Source of the DNA: CAADGY01 sp900696665
GTDB lineage: Bacteria; Acidobacteriota; Terriglobia; Bryobacterales; Bryobacteraceae
Assembly (NCBI GenBank): GCA_035063885.1
Contig: JAPSFM010000009.1
Coordinates: 1-64,000, forward strand
Direction of reading: 5' to 3'
DNA: 64,000 bases
Positions 1-8,700 of this stretch are shown one piece after another. The notes below the pieces were generated by a model that had not been told where the DNA came from, searched no databases, and saw nothing but the letters and a program-made list of their open reading frames with translations. The first letter of the stretch is position 1. Every line of letters starts with the position of its first letter. The position numbers and the translations under genes were made by a program.

Positions 1-1471
1 GTCCCGCGAACTCACTGCCGCGCCAGTATGCAGCCGGGCGCGAAGCGAGCACCGCTTTCGCGTAAGTTCCATCGATGTGCGACACCGGGCGCCGGGGCTT
101 ACCGGACACCTGTTCGAGAAGCCCGAGCACGGCGCTCACGATCTTGGGTTCGGCTCCCACTTCCAGCCCCGCGGTGCGGGCGGGCCAGGTGGTGTAGCCG
201 CCCAGTTTGTGCTGCTCTGGAGGAGGGATGTAGCCTTCGGCTCCATTGGCCAACTCGATGTTCATGGTGTGCGTCAGCGGACTCTGCGCTTTGATCTTCA
301 GTCCGGTAATGCCGAATACTTCATTCGGGATCGCCGTGATGCCCAACTCGCCAATGCGCACGGCTTGCAACACCAGTTCGCGCACCGGAGATGCCGCCAG
401 GTAGACCTGCTCACAGGCGTAAACCTCGGGCTGATTTGATGGCGGTTTGCCGCCCAACCGCGCGACCTCGGCTTTCGCCCACGCCAGTCGTTTATCATCC
501 GGCAACCTGCGCGAGAGCTTCAGCGAGGTTTCGCGCATGGCGACCGGCGCCCAGGATCTGTATTGAATCTTCCGATACGCGCGGTATGCCACCTCCGCCA
601 GCGAATCGGCATATTTTTGGATGTTCATCTCCACGCGGGGGCGGCTGTAATCCATCCAGTGCTGGTCCCCGCTGGTGCCTTGCGACATCATCGCCACCAG
701 GGACGGCCCGATTTTCCGGCGCATGTTTTCGACAAACGGGCCATAATAATCCGCGGAAGCAACACGGCCCGGCACACCCACGTAATGCATTGAATAGTTT
801 GCGAGCAAAGCCAGCGGCTCACCATTCGCGGTCTGTATGGAAAGCAGGGAAAGGTCCGGATCGACAGGTCCAGCGGGTCCCACAAACTCCGGGTTCTGAT
901 AGCCCGGATGCATATGCGCCCGCACGGTGAGATCGCCGAAGGGATCTTTGCGCATGTGATCGGACCGTAGAATCCAGCGGCGGCAGTGGGTGTGATCGAA
1001 ATCCTCCGTCACGGTCCAGCCCACACGCGCCGGTTGAAGACGCTTTACGGCGCCTTCGATCGCCTCCACCAGCCGGTCTTCAAACAGGCGCGCGTATTCC
1101 GGTTCTTCGGGTGTTCCTAACGCGCCCATCAGCGGCGGAGTGGAATGCGTATGCGTCGCCGAGATTAGCATTCGCACGGGAGGGACGCCGGTTGCGCGCG
1201 AGGCTCTTAGCTTGGCCCGGTCCGCGAGATCACGTGGAATCATGAGTGTGTCCGAGACCACGAGAACCACACGATTCGTGCCGTCGTCCAGGGCCAGCGC
1301 GCGTGCGCAGATACTTCCTTCGGCACGATCCCCATAGCGGGCCAGGAACGAGCCGCTCAACAGGATCGGAAATTTTGTAGGTGAGACGTCCACTTCGTAT
1401 GCACCGGCGCGAAATACCTGTGCCGGTAGAGCGGAGACACACACCAGCAGGATCGGAACGAGACGCCGCAT
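1..1471 (-). CDS. Neutral/alkaline ceramidase-like secreted protein (3' end outside window)
   Basis: Translating the minus strand from the ATG at 1469-1471 gives an open frame of 490 codons with no stop before the window edge, so the C-terminus is missing. It opens with a short hydrophobic signal (MRRLVPILLVCVSALPAQ), then 'AGAYEVDVSPTKFPILLSG', 'ARALALDDGTNRVVLVVSD' and 'ISATHTHSTPP'. These match the N-terminal domain of neutral/alkaline non-lysosomal ceramidase-like proteins, whose conserved ATHTHS motif supplies zinc ligands. Many bacterial members of this family have unknown substrates, so true ceramidase activity is not claimed. It is the last visible gene of the operon starting at 4200, seven bases after the ThuA gene. 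The sugar-catabolism context favours an exported ester or amide hydrolase. Confidence 0.8.
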   Translation of the reverse strand, partial: MRRLVPILLVCVSALPAQVFRAGAYEVDVSPTKFPILLSGSFLARYGDRAEGSICARALALDDGTNRVVLVVSDTLMIPRDLADRAKLRASRATGVPPVRMLISATHTHSTPPLMGALGTPEEPEYARLFEDRLVEAIEGAVKRLQPARVGWTVTEDFDHTHCRRWILRSDHMRKDPFGDLTVRAHMHPGYQNPEFVGPAGPVDPDLSLLSIQTANGEPLALLANYSMHYVGVPGRVASADYYGPFVENMRRKIGPSLVAMMSQGTSGDQHWMDYSRPRVEMNIQKYADSLAEVAYRAYRKIQYRSWAPVAMRETSLKLSRRLPDDKRLAWAKAEVARLGGKPPSNQPEVYACEQVYLAASPVRELVLQAVRIGELGITAIPNEVFGITGLKIKAQSPLTHTMNIELANGAEGYIPPPEQHKLGGYTTWPARTAGLEVGAEPKIVSAVLGLLEQVSGKPRRPVSHIDGTYAKAVLASRPAAYWRGSEFAG

Positions 1472-1478
1472 ATCTGCT

Positions 1479-2180
1479 CTACTCCTGGCCTCCAGCCCAG
1501 AGGATGGCGTTCTTAACCAGCCGCTGGTATCCGGGATGATAATGCGCCATGCGGTCGTGACCAAGCTGGATGGCTACGACGCGCGATTTGCGATAAGGAC
1601 TGATCCACACCACGGGGCCGTCGCTGGTCGGCTCATCCGTGCGCATCAGCACCGTATTGTCCGGCGACAGCCACATGCCTTTGTACGTCTCGTCGGTAAT
1701 GTGCAGGGTTCCCACTCCTTCGGTCACCGGATGCTTGCCCACTGGATGTACCGCCATGTTCACGTCGTGTTTCCATGTGGTCTTCCACCGCGGGGGTTTG
1801 TCGTCCGTCTGTATCCAGCGCCCGCCCATCACTTCTTTCCACCACCATTCCCAATTGCAGTAGTCCACCAGCGCGTGATGCAGGATGACCAGGCCCTTTC
1901 CCGCTTCGAGAAAATTCACCAGGTTCTTGCGCTCGGTTTCGCTGATCTCCTGCATGGAATCGTAAAGCACCAGCACGTCGTAGCCTTTACGCATCTCGCG
2001 CCGGTACGGCATGGGGTGAGGATCGACGATGGCTTTTATGCGGGAGTCGCCCTCAAACAGAATATAGAAGCTGGGATCGTAAGTGTGTCCGCCCGTTACT
2101 ACCAGGGTCCGGGTTGTCTGGGGAAAGGCCCCCAGACAACCGGCGAGCAGAACAGCCGAGGCGATTACCGGATGCTTCAT
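1479..2180 (-). CDS. ThuA-domain lipoprotein (trehalose-utilisation-like)
   Basis: The 233-residue protein begins MKHPVIASAVLLAGC, a lipoprotein signal with lipobox LAGC, so it should be an exported lipid-anchored protein. The body carries ThuA features of the class I glutamine-amidotransferase-like fold: 'YDVLVLYDSM', 'NFLEAGKGLVILHHAL', 'YCNWEWWWKEVMGGRW' and 'AVHPVGKHPVTEGV'. A longer reading from 2258 exists, but the start at 2180 is preferred because its ATG overlaps the upstream gene's stop (ATGA) and places the signal peptide at the N-terminus. In Acidobacteriota and Planctomycetota, ThuA proteins recur beside Gfo/Idh/MocA oxidoreductases and TIM-barrel isomerases, as here. The exact reaction is unknown; sugar or sugar-acid processing is inferred. 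Confidence 0.87.
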   Translation of the reverse strand: MKHPVIASAVLLAGCLGAFPQTTRTLVVTGGHTYDPSFYILFEGDSRIKAIVDPHPMPYRREMRKGYDVLVLYDSMQEISETERKNLVNFLEAGKGLVILHHALVDYCNWEWWWKEVMGGRWIQTDDKPPRWKTTWKHDVNMAVHPVGKHPVTEGVGTLHITDETYKGMWLSPDNTVLMRTDEPTSDGPVVWISPYRKSRVVAIQLGHDRMAHYHPGYQRLVKNAILWAGGQE

Positions 2181-3022
2181 GCGACGGCTGCTCCCGCGGC
2201 GGCCAGCACCTGGTTGAGATGGGAGAGGCTCCGCTCCGCTTCCTCCGGTGTTCCGCATTCCACGGAAAACACGCCTTCAAAGCCGTGCTTGCGGCAGATG
2301 GAGACGACACGAGTCCAATCGACGACGCCGTCGCCGCAAGCGCAGCCTACCGGAGTCCCCGTCACTTTGCCGCGCTCGGCATCGGAATGTTCCACCGAAA
2401 TGTCTTTGGCGTGCATGTGCACCAGGCGCGGGCCGATCTGCTCCAGGGCGTCGTAGATATCCTCGCCGGCGAGATAGGCGTTGCCCGTGTCGTAGTTGAT
2501 ACGCAGCAGCGGGTGATCCACCAGGCTCGCTATTCGCAACAGCCCGGACGTGGTGCGAGAGATTTCATTGTGCGGCTCGATGCCGATGGCGACGTTGTAG
2601 CGCTCGGCCACACGCAGCACTGCCTTGAGCGTATACGTCATTAACGGCCAGGCTTCGTCCAGGGTTACCCAGGACGGCCGGTAGCTTTCATCCGTATTGA
2701 CCACCGGAGCGCCGATGATGGCGGCAAAGCGGATCGCGCGTTGAAGATACATCACGCTCACTTCCGGACGGATCAGAGGGCAGTGCGCGCTGACGCCAGA
2801 AGCTTTCAGCCCGAACTTATCGAGAAGGTCTTTGATATCGTACGGCTCTTCCTCCATCGAGACCGAGTGGTAGTAGCCGGCTTCGCTCATCAACTCGCGC
2901 CCGTTGTGCAGCATCGGCTCCACGTACTTATAGCCCATCTTGGCGGCCCACTCCAGCCCGGTGGCAAAGGGCTTTTCGGAACGCCGGATAAATTCCATAT
3001 TGATTCCAGGTTGAATGCTCAT
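2177..3022 (-). CDS. Sugar phosphate isomerase/epimerase, TIM-barrel (AP_endonuc_2 family)
   Basis: This 281-residue protein has the xylose-isomerase-like TIM-barrel pattern: 'MHAKDISVEHSDAERGK', 'GIEPHNEISRTTSG', 'RINYDTGNAYLAGED' and 'VFSVECGTPEEAERS'. Acidic and His residues in these segments correspond to the metal site of IolE/IolI/hydroxypyruvate-isomerase relatives. No signal peptide is evident, so it is probably cytoplasmic. The start at 3022 is chosen because its ATG overlaps the upstream stop (ATGA) and has GGAG eight bases upstream; an alternative ATG at 3043 lies inside the previous gene. It sits between an oxidoreductase and a ThuA gene, which suggests one pathway for an oxidised sugar or cyclitol. 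Confidence 0.88.
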   Translation of the reverse strand: MSIQPGINMEFIRRSEKPFATGLEWAAKMGYKYVEPMLHNGRELMSEAGYYHSVSMEEEPYDIKDLLDKFGLKASGVSAHCPLIRPEVSVMYLQRAIRFAAIIGAPVVNTDESYRPSWVTLDEAWPLMTYTLKAVLRVAERYNVAIGIEPHNEISRTTSGLLRIASLVDHPLLRINYDTGNAYLAGEDIYDALEQIGPRLVHMHAKDISVEHSDAERGKVTGTPVGCACGDGVVDWTRVVSICRKHGFEGVFSVECGTPEEAERSLSHLNQVLAAAGAAVA

Positions 3023-4200
3023 ATATCCCACTCCTTTTTCCATTCGATTCGCCGGTGTTGCTTATAGGCGATGTTTGAAATATGACAGGCCATGGCAGAG
3101 TAATGCCCGGCTTCTTCGTCGCATAATGGCTTGCGGCGTGTGCGCATGCATTCCAGCCAGTTCGCCACGTGCAACTCGGGCGTCGGGCCGGAGGTGATTG
3201 CGCCTTTGCCTTTCTCTTCCACCGGAAGGAACTTATAGCCGTACCGGAAGATGGAGAGACGCCCTCCGGTGCCCATGAAGATGATATCCGCGTTCTCGAC
3301 CGGGATCATGTCGGTGACGTTGGCCTCAAACGTCACCAGCAGTTTGTTGGGGTACTCCAGAATGGCATTGATGTTGTCGGCGGTATCGCGGTCTTCGGCG
3401 CCCAGGTAGATGCCGCCGAAACAGTCCGCCGCGAGCGGCTTGTTCACCTTCAGATACCAGTGGACGACGTCGACCATATGCACGAACAGCCCACCCATCT
3501 GCGCATTGGTGGAATAGTCCCAATAAACGTAATGATTGAAGTAGCGCTTGGGGTGCCATGGAACTTTCGCCAGTTTGCCCTGGCAGGCGTTCCAATCCAT
3601 GCCTTCCGGTTTCGTCTCCATGCCGGCGGGCGGCGCCATATTGCGGTACGCGCCATTGCCGTTCCAGATGGTACGGACCATGGTGATCTGCCCGATGCGC
3701 CCGCTGTCGATGAATCGTTCCTTGGCCTCCTGGAAATGCGGGTAGCCGCGTTGCTGCGTACCGGTCTGCAACACGCGCTTGTTTTCCCGAACGGCTTTAA
3801 CAATCTGGTGCCCCTCCATCGGATGGAGCGTCATCGGCTTTTCGACATAAACGTCTTTGCCGGCGCGGCATGCCTCCACGGTGATGTCGCAATGGGTATT
3901 ATCCCAGGTGGCGACGAGGACCCCGTCGATGTCTTTGCGATCCAGCACACGGCGGTAATCACCAAACTTCTCCACCGCGCCGCCGGCGATTTCTGCCGCC
4001 TTGTTCCGCTGTACGTCGTAAGCATCGCAGACGGCCACCCACTGATGGCCGCCGGCCTTGTTGGCCTGGCTCATGAGGTAGCGGCCGCGTCCGCCGGTAC
4101 CGATGGCGCCGAGCCGGATGCGGTCATTGGCTCCAAGCACCCTCATGGAGGATGCCGCCGTCATAGCAACAAAGCCACGGCGGGATACTGCCTGATTCAT
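3019..4200 (-). CDS. Tat-exported Gfo/Idh/MocA family oxidoreductase
   Basis: The 393-residue protein starts MNQAVSRRGFVAMTAASS, a twin-arginine signal, followed by the Rossmann motif 'RLGAIGTGGRGR'. 'DIDGVLVATWDNTHCDITVEACRAGKDVYVEKPMT' (shown in part as DVYVEKPMT) contains the EKP signature of the NAD(P)-dependent Gfo/Idh/MocA family. The start at 4200 is preferred over the longer reading from 4407 because AAGGAG lies just upstream and the Tat motif falls at the N-terminus. It is the first gene of a four-gene minus-strand operon. Exported members are common in Acidobacteriota and may act as glycosidases or oxidoreductases with tightly bound cofactor; the substrate cannot be told from sequence. 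Confidence 0.9.
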   Translation of the reverse strand: MNQAVSRRGFVAMTAASSMRVLGANDRIRLGAIGTGGRGRYLMSQANKAGGHQWVAVCDAYDVQRNKAAEIAGGAVEKFGDYRRVLDRKDIDGVLVATWDNTHCDITVEACRAGKDVYVEKPMTLHPMEGHQIVKAVRENKRVLQTGTQQRGYPHFQEAKERFIDSGRIGQITMVRTIWNGNGAYRNMAPPAGMETKPEGMDWNACQGKLAKVPWHPKRYFNHYVYWDYSTNAQMGGLFVHMVDVVHWYLKVNKPLAADCFGGIYLGAEDRDTADNINAILEYPNKLLVTFEANVTDMIPVENADIIFMGTGGRLSIFRYGYKFLPVEEKGKGAITSGPTPELHVANWLECMRTRRKPLCDEEAGHYSAMACHISNIAYKQHRRIEWKKEWDI

Positions 4201-4303
4201 ACCCTTCTCCTTCCACAACAGCTCAACGGAGAGCCGTATCCGTATTATGCTATGCCTACGCGGGAAAAATTGCAGGAAGGGTAAGAAGAAGGGGGCGCAA
4301 CGG

Positions 4304-4599
4304 GAGCACCGAATCCGCCTGTTTCCGCTGGGAGGCGCACCTCGCGACCTGGTTGTGAACGGGTGGTACGGTTTTGATTCCGGATCAGGCTGGTCACCGG
4401 ACGGCAAGGGCTTTTACGTTTCAAGCTTATCGCCCACTGGCGTCACGCTGCTCCACATCGACCTGAGCGGCGAGGCGGCCGCCCTTTGGGAGCAGAAGGG
4501 CGGTCCGCACGCATGGGGCCTGCCTTCCCTCGACGGGCGGCGCCGGCAATTCTGGGTTACACAATGGACAGCAACATATGGTTGCTGGAGAATTTTTGA
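4304..4599 (+). pseudogene. C-terminal remnant of an acidobacterial TolB/WD40-like regulator or kinase
   Basis: The plus strand encodes 'IRLFPLGGAPRDLVV', then 'GWSPDGKGFYVSS', 'TGVTLLHIDLSGEAAALW' and 'GLPSLDGRR', the last propeller blade of the TolB-like domain found at the C-terminus of many acidobacterial Ser/Thr kinases and winged-helix regulators. At about 4541 the frame slips by one base, and the next frame continues as ILGYTMDSNIWLLENF followed by a stop at 4597-4599, which is the usual end of that family. No N-terminal kinase or DNA-binding domain lies upstream, where the oxidoreductase promoter region begins. I read this as a 5'-truncated, frameshifted relic. Confidence 0.7.
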
Positions 4600-4655
4600 A
4601 GCGATGCTGACGGACTCGTCGATGCCAATCGCTCCAAGCGCGCGGTTGTTCAGAC

Positions 4656-5672
4656 TTATTTCGACGGAGTCAGGTTGGAAGACTCCACCGGCGATTGCTT
4701 CGCGGACGCTGTGCCTGATTTCCTGACTTGAGCGAAAAGCCGGCTATCGTGGGCACGCCCGGCGTGCTGAATGGCTTCCGGCTCCTCTTCGGGCGAGTTT
4801 CGCAACAGATCGAGAAACGCTTGCGCCGCGGGATTGAACTTCTTTCGCTTGCGATGGATGATGCCGACAGGGCGCACCAGGCCAGGAGCTTTCAAGGCGA
4901 CAGCGGCGAGACGGCCCTGCTTGATTTCGGGCCTCATGACTCGTCGTGGAAGGATGGACACACCCGAGCCCAGCGCGACGGCTTCCTTGATCATCTGGAT
5001 CACGTCAAAGTGCATCACCAGATCGACCATGACGCCCTGCTCGCGCAGGAACCGGTCCACCTCGTGGCGGATAGGCAGATCCTCGTCGAAAGCAACGAAC
5101 GCCTCGCCGGCAATCTCCGAAGCTGCCACCACGTCCCTATGCGCCAGCCTGTGGGATGCAGCGACTGCGAGCACCATCTCCTCCTCCCGCCAGGGGATGA
5201 CCGCGATTTCGCGCGACGGTTCAGGATAGCTGATCAGGCCCAAATCCGCGCGATCCGTCTCTATAGCTTCACGGACCCGCTCCGGCCGCAGATATTCGAT
5301 TTCGAGCACCGCCAGCGGGAAGGCACGCGCGTATTCCTCCTCGATGCGTGACATCTCCGACAGGCCGACCGAATAGATTGAGGCTACGCGAACCCGTCCC
5401 TCCACATCGCTTTTGAGCCTTCCCAAAGCGGCTGCGAATTCTTCGTGCCGCCGGAGAACATCGCGGCAGAGATCGTAATAGAGCCGTCCGGCCGGGGTGA
5501 GCGCCAGCGGCCGCCTGCTGCGATCAAGCAATTCGACCTCCAGCATCTTCTCCAATTCCTGCACATGTTGGCTGGCGGCCGATTGCGTCACACCGTTCAA
5601 CGATGCTCCACGGCTGATGCTCCGCGTTTGAGCCACATCCCTAAACAGCTTTAGATGCTCGACATTCACCAC
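4656..5672 (-). CDS. LysR-family transcriptional regulator
   Basis: This 338-residue protein has an N-terminal winged helix-turn-helix (residues about 5-62: 'LKLFRDVAQTRSISRGASL', 'TQSAASQHVQELEKML') and a periplasmic-binding-protein-like effector domain ('RVRVASIYSVGLSE' through 'EAVALGSGVSILPRRV'). It is about 40 residues longer than typical because of a low-complexity C-terminal tail after 'AFLDLLRNS'. It is divergent from gltB with 104 bases between start codons, the arrangement seen for GltC and gltAB in Bacillus. Control of glutamate synthase expression is therefore inferred; the effector is unknown. Confidence 0.9.
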   Translation of the reverse strand: MVNVEHLKLFRDVAQTRSISRGASLNGVTQSAASQHVQELEKMLEVELLDRSRRPLALTPAGRLYYDLCRDVLRRHEEFAAALGRLKSDVEGRVRVASIYSVGLSEMSRIEEEYARAFPLAVLEIEYLRPERVREAIETDRADLGLISYPEPSREIAVIPWREEEMVLAVAASHRLAHRDVVAASEIAGEAFVAFDEDLPIRHEVDRFLREQGVMVDLVMHFDVIQMIKEAVALGSGVSILPRRVMRPEIKQGRLAAVALKAPGLVRPVGIIHRKRKKFNPAAQAFLDLLRNSPEEEPEAIQHAGRAHDSRLFAQVRKSGTASAKQSPVESSNLTPSK

Positions 5673-5713
5673 TTCGACTATATCATAAGTAATTCTAATT
5701 TAATGTGACGTGA

Positions 5714-5752
5714 ATAATTCGATTGACTGATAATGCAATTATCCTCTATACT
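5714..5752 (+). promoter_or_regulatory. Candidate gltB promoter and LysR operator
   Basis: TTGACT at 5723-5728 and TATACT at 5747-5752 are separated by 18 bases, a good sigma-70 pattern about 24 bases upstream of the gltB start. An inverted repeat ATAATT (5714-5719) / AATTAT (5737-5742) surrounds the -35 and spacer and could bind the divergent LysR protein. The region is distinctly AT-rich against the flanking genes. The promoter is fairly convincing; the operator assignment is inference. Confidence 0.55.
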
Positions 5753-5776
5753 CCCTACATTACCCAGGAGACCTAC

Positions 5777-8700
5777 ATGAGCAGAGGTGTTCCCACCGGT
5801 TTTCCAGAGCGGCAGGGGCTGTACGATCCAGGCAACGAGCATGACGCGTGCGGTATAGGCTTCGTTGTCAATATCAAAGGCGGACGATCGCACGAGATCA
5901 TTCTCAAGGGAATACAGATCCTCATCAATCTCACGCACCGCGGGGCGTGTGGCTGCGATCCGGAAACCGGTGATGGCGCGGGCATTCTCATTCAGATTCC
6001 GCATGCCTTTTTTGCCAGGGAATGCGCCGGCCTGGGTTTCACGCTTCCCGCCGAGGGCGAGTACGGCGTCGGCATGATGTTTCTGCCGGTAGAGTTGCAA
6101 CCCCGGCTTCAGTGCGAGGGGATTGTCGAGCGAATTGCGCGGGAAGAAGGATTGATGGTGCTCGGCTGGAGAGACACACCCGTGGATGCCGATGCGATCG
6201 GGCGTATCGCGCGAGCCTCGCAGCCTTACATCGAACAGATTTTTCTGGGCCGCGGCGCCGGCATGACACAGGACGAGTTGGAGCGAAGGCTCTACGTGGT
6301 TCGCAAACGCGCGGAAGCGGAGATCCGGAAATCGGACATTCGTGGCTCCGAGTTCTTTTACGTCCCGTCGCTTTCCTCGCGCACCATCGTCTACAAAGGA
6401 TTGCTGCTGGCGCCGCAGATCGCGAATTTTTATGGTGAACTATCGGATCCGGATACGACCAGCGCGTTGTGCCTGGTGCACCAGCGGTTTTCCACCAATA
6501 CGTTTCCGACCTGGCAATTGGCGCACCCGTTCCGCTACCTGTGCCACAACGGCGAGATCAATACGCTCAAGGGCAACGTGAACTGGATGCACGCGCGGCA
6601 CAAAGTTCTATCGTCACCGCTATTCGACGACATGAAAAAGCTCTTGCCTGCCATTGTGCCGGGTGGCAGCGATTCAGCGGCGCTGGACAATGCCGTGGAG
6701 TTGCTGCATCTGGCCGGACGCAGCCTGCCGCACGTGATGGCGATGTTGATCCCGGAAGCCTGGGATGCGGATGAGACCATGCATCCGGGCAAGAAGGCAT
6801 TCTACGAATACCACGCCTCGCTGATGGAGCCTTGGGACGGACCGGCGGCAGTGGCCTTCACCGATGGCCGCATGATCGGCGCAACGCTCGACCGCAATGG
6901 CTTGCGCCCGGCACGGTATCTGGTTACCCACGACGACGTGTTGATCATGGCGTCGGAAACCGGTGTGCTGCCGGTAAAGCCCGAAGATGTGCGCTACAAA
7001 GGCCGCCTGCAACCGGGAAAGATGCTGTTGGCCGATACGGTGGAAGGCCGGATCATTCCGGATGAAGAGATTAAAGAGCGGCTCTATTCGCGCCAGCCGT
7101 ACCGGGCGTGGATTGACGAGCACCAGGTCTCGCTCGATCATCTTCCGGAGCCGCCCCGGGTCTACGGCTCGGATTACGACACGCTTCTTCAACGGCAGCG
7201 GGCGTTCGGCTATACGGAAGAAGACCTTCGCATGATCCTGCTTCCGATGGCGGTGAAGGGAGAGGAACCGGTGGGGTCGATGGGTACCGATACACCGCTC
7301 GCCTGCCTTTCCGACCGGCCCCAGCCGTTATTCCATTATTTCAAGCAGCTTTTCGCACAGGTGACGAACCCGCCCATCGATCCCATCCGCGAGGAGTTGG
7401 TGATGTCGTTGACCAGCTACATCGGGACCGAGCGGAACATCCTGGATGAAACGCCGCAGCACTGCCACACGCTGAAACTGCAACATCCGCTGCTGACGAA
7501 TCGGGATCTCGAAAAGCTCCGGCGCGTCTCACAGGGCGATTTTCTGGCCACCACGCTGCCCATGCTCTTCCGTCCCGACGGAGGCGAAGAAGACCTGGAG
7601 CGGGCACTCGATGGCCTCTGCCGCAGGGCGTCGCTTCTCATCAAGTCCGGCTACACTCTGCTGATTTTGTCGGACCGCGGCGTGGATGAAGATTACGCGC
7701 CCATCCCGAGCCTGCTGGCGTTGACGGCGGTTCACAATCATCTTGTTCGCGAAGGAACACGCACGCAGGTGGCGCTGGTGGTGGAATCCGGAGAGCCGCG
7801 CGAGGTGATGCACTACTGCCTGCTCATCGGCTATGGCGCAAGCGCGGTGAACCCGTATCTGGCTATCGAGACCCTGGAAGATATGGCCGGTAAAGGACTG
7901 CTTCCCGAAGACGTATCGTTCAGCACGGCGCTCAAGAACTACAGGAAGGCGATCAACAAGGGACTGCTGAAGGTCTTCTCCAAGATGGGCATCTCGACTC
8001 TGCAAAGCTACCGCGGCGCGCAGGTGTTCGAGGCGATCGGGTTGAACAAACAACTGGTGGAGAAGTACTTCACGGGAACTGCCTCCCGCATCGAAGGGAT
8101 CGGGCTGGACGTTCTGACGCGAGAGGCAAAACTGAAGCACGAGCATGCATTCCGGCCTCTCAGGGACAGCGAGACGGAACTTGATATCGGCGGTAACTAT
8201 CACTACCGCGCGCGCGGCGAGTATCACCTTCTGAACCCGCTCAGCATCGCCAAGCTGCAACATTCGGTGCGGCAGAACAGTTTCAATACCTTCAAAGAAT
8301 ATACGCAGACCATCAATGACCAGAGCCGGCAACTCTGTACGTTGCGCGGGTTGATGCGGTTCAAACCCGGAAGGCCGATTCCCATCGACGAAGTGGAACC
8401 GGCCAGCGAAATCGTCAAACGCTTCGCGACGGGCGCGATGTCATTCGGGTCCATCAGCAAGGAAGCGCACGAGACGCTGGCAATCGCCATGAACCGCATT
8501 GGAGCGAGATCGAATACCGGCGAGGGTGGCGAGGACGAAGAACGGTTCCACCGCGATGCGAATGGGGACTGGCGCCGCAGCGCGGTGAAGCAGGTGGCAT
8601 CCGGACGGTTTGGCGTCACCACGAATTACCTGGTGAATGCCGAAGAGCTACAAATTAAGATCGCACAGGGAGCCAAGCCGGGCGAAGGCGGGCAACTGCC

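Noticed and set aside
1536..2456. 306-residue plus-strand open frame
   Set aside because: It lies antisense to the coupled ThuA and isomerase genes, which have signal peptides, motifs and ATGA overlaps; its product is rich in His, Arg and Ala with no domain.
3169..4284. 371-residue plus-strand open frame
   Set aside because: Antisense to the Gfo/Idh/MocA gene; a mirror of GC-rich codon bias with no ribosome site or recognisable motif.
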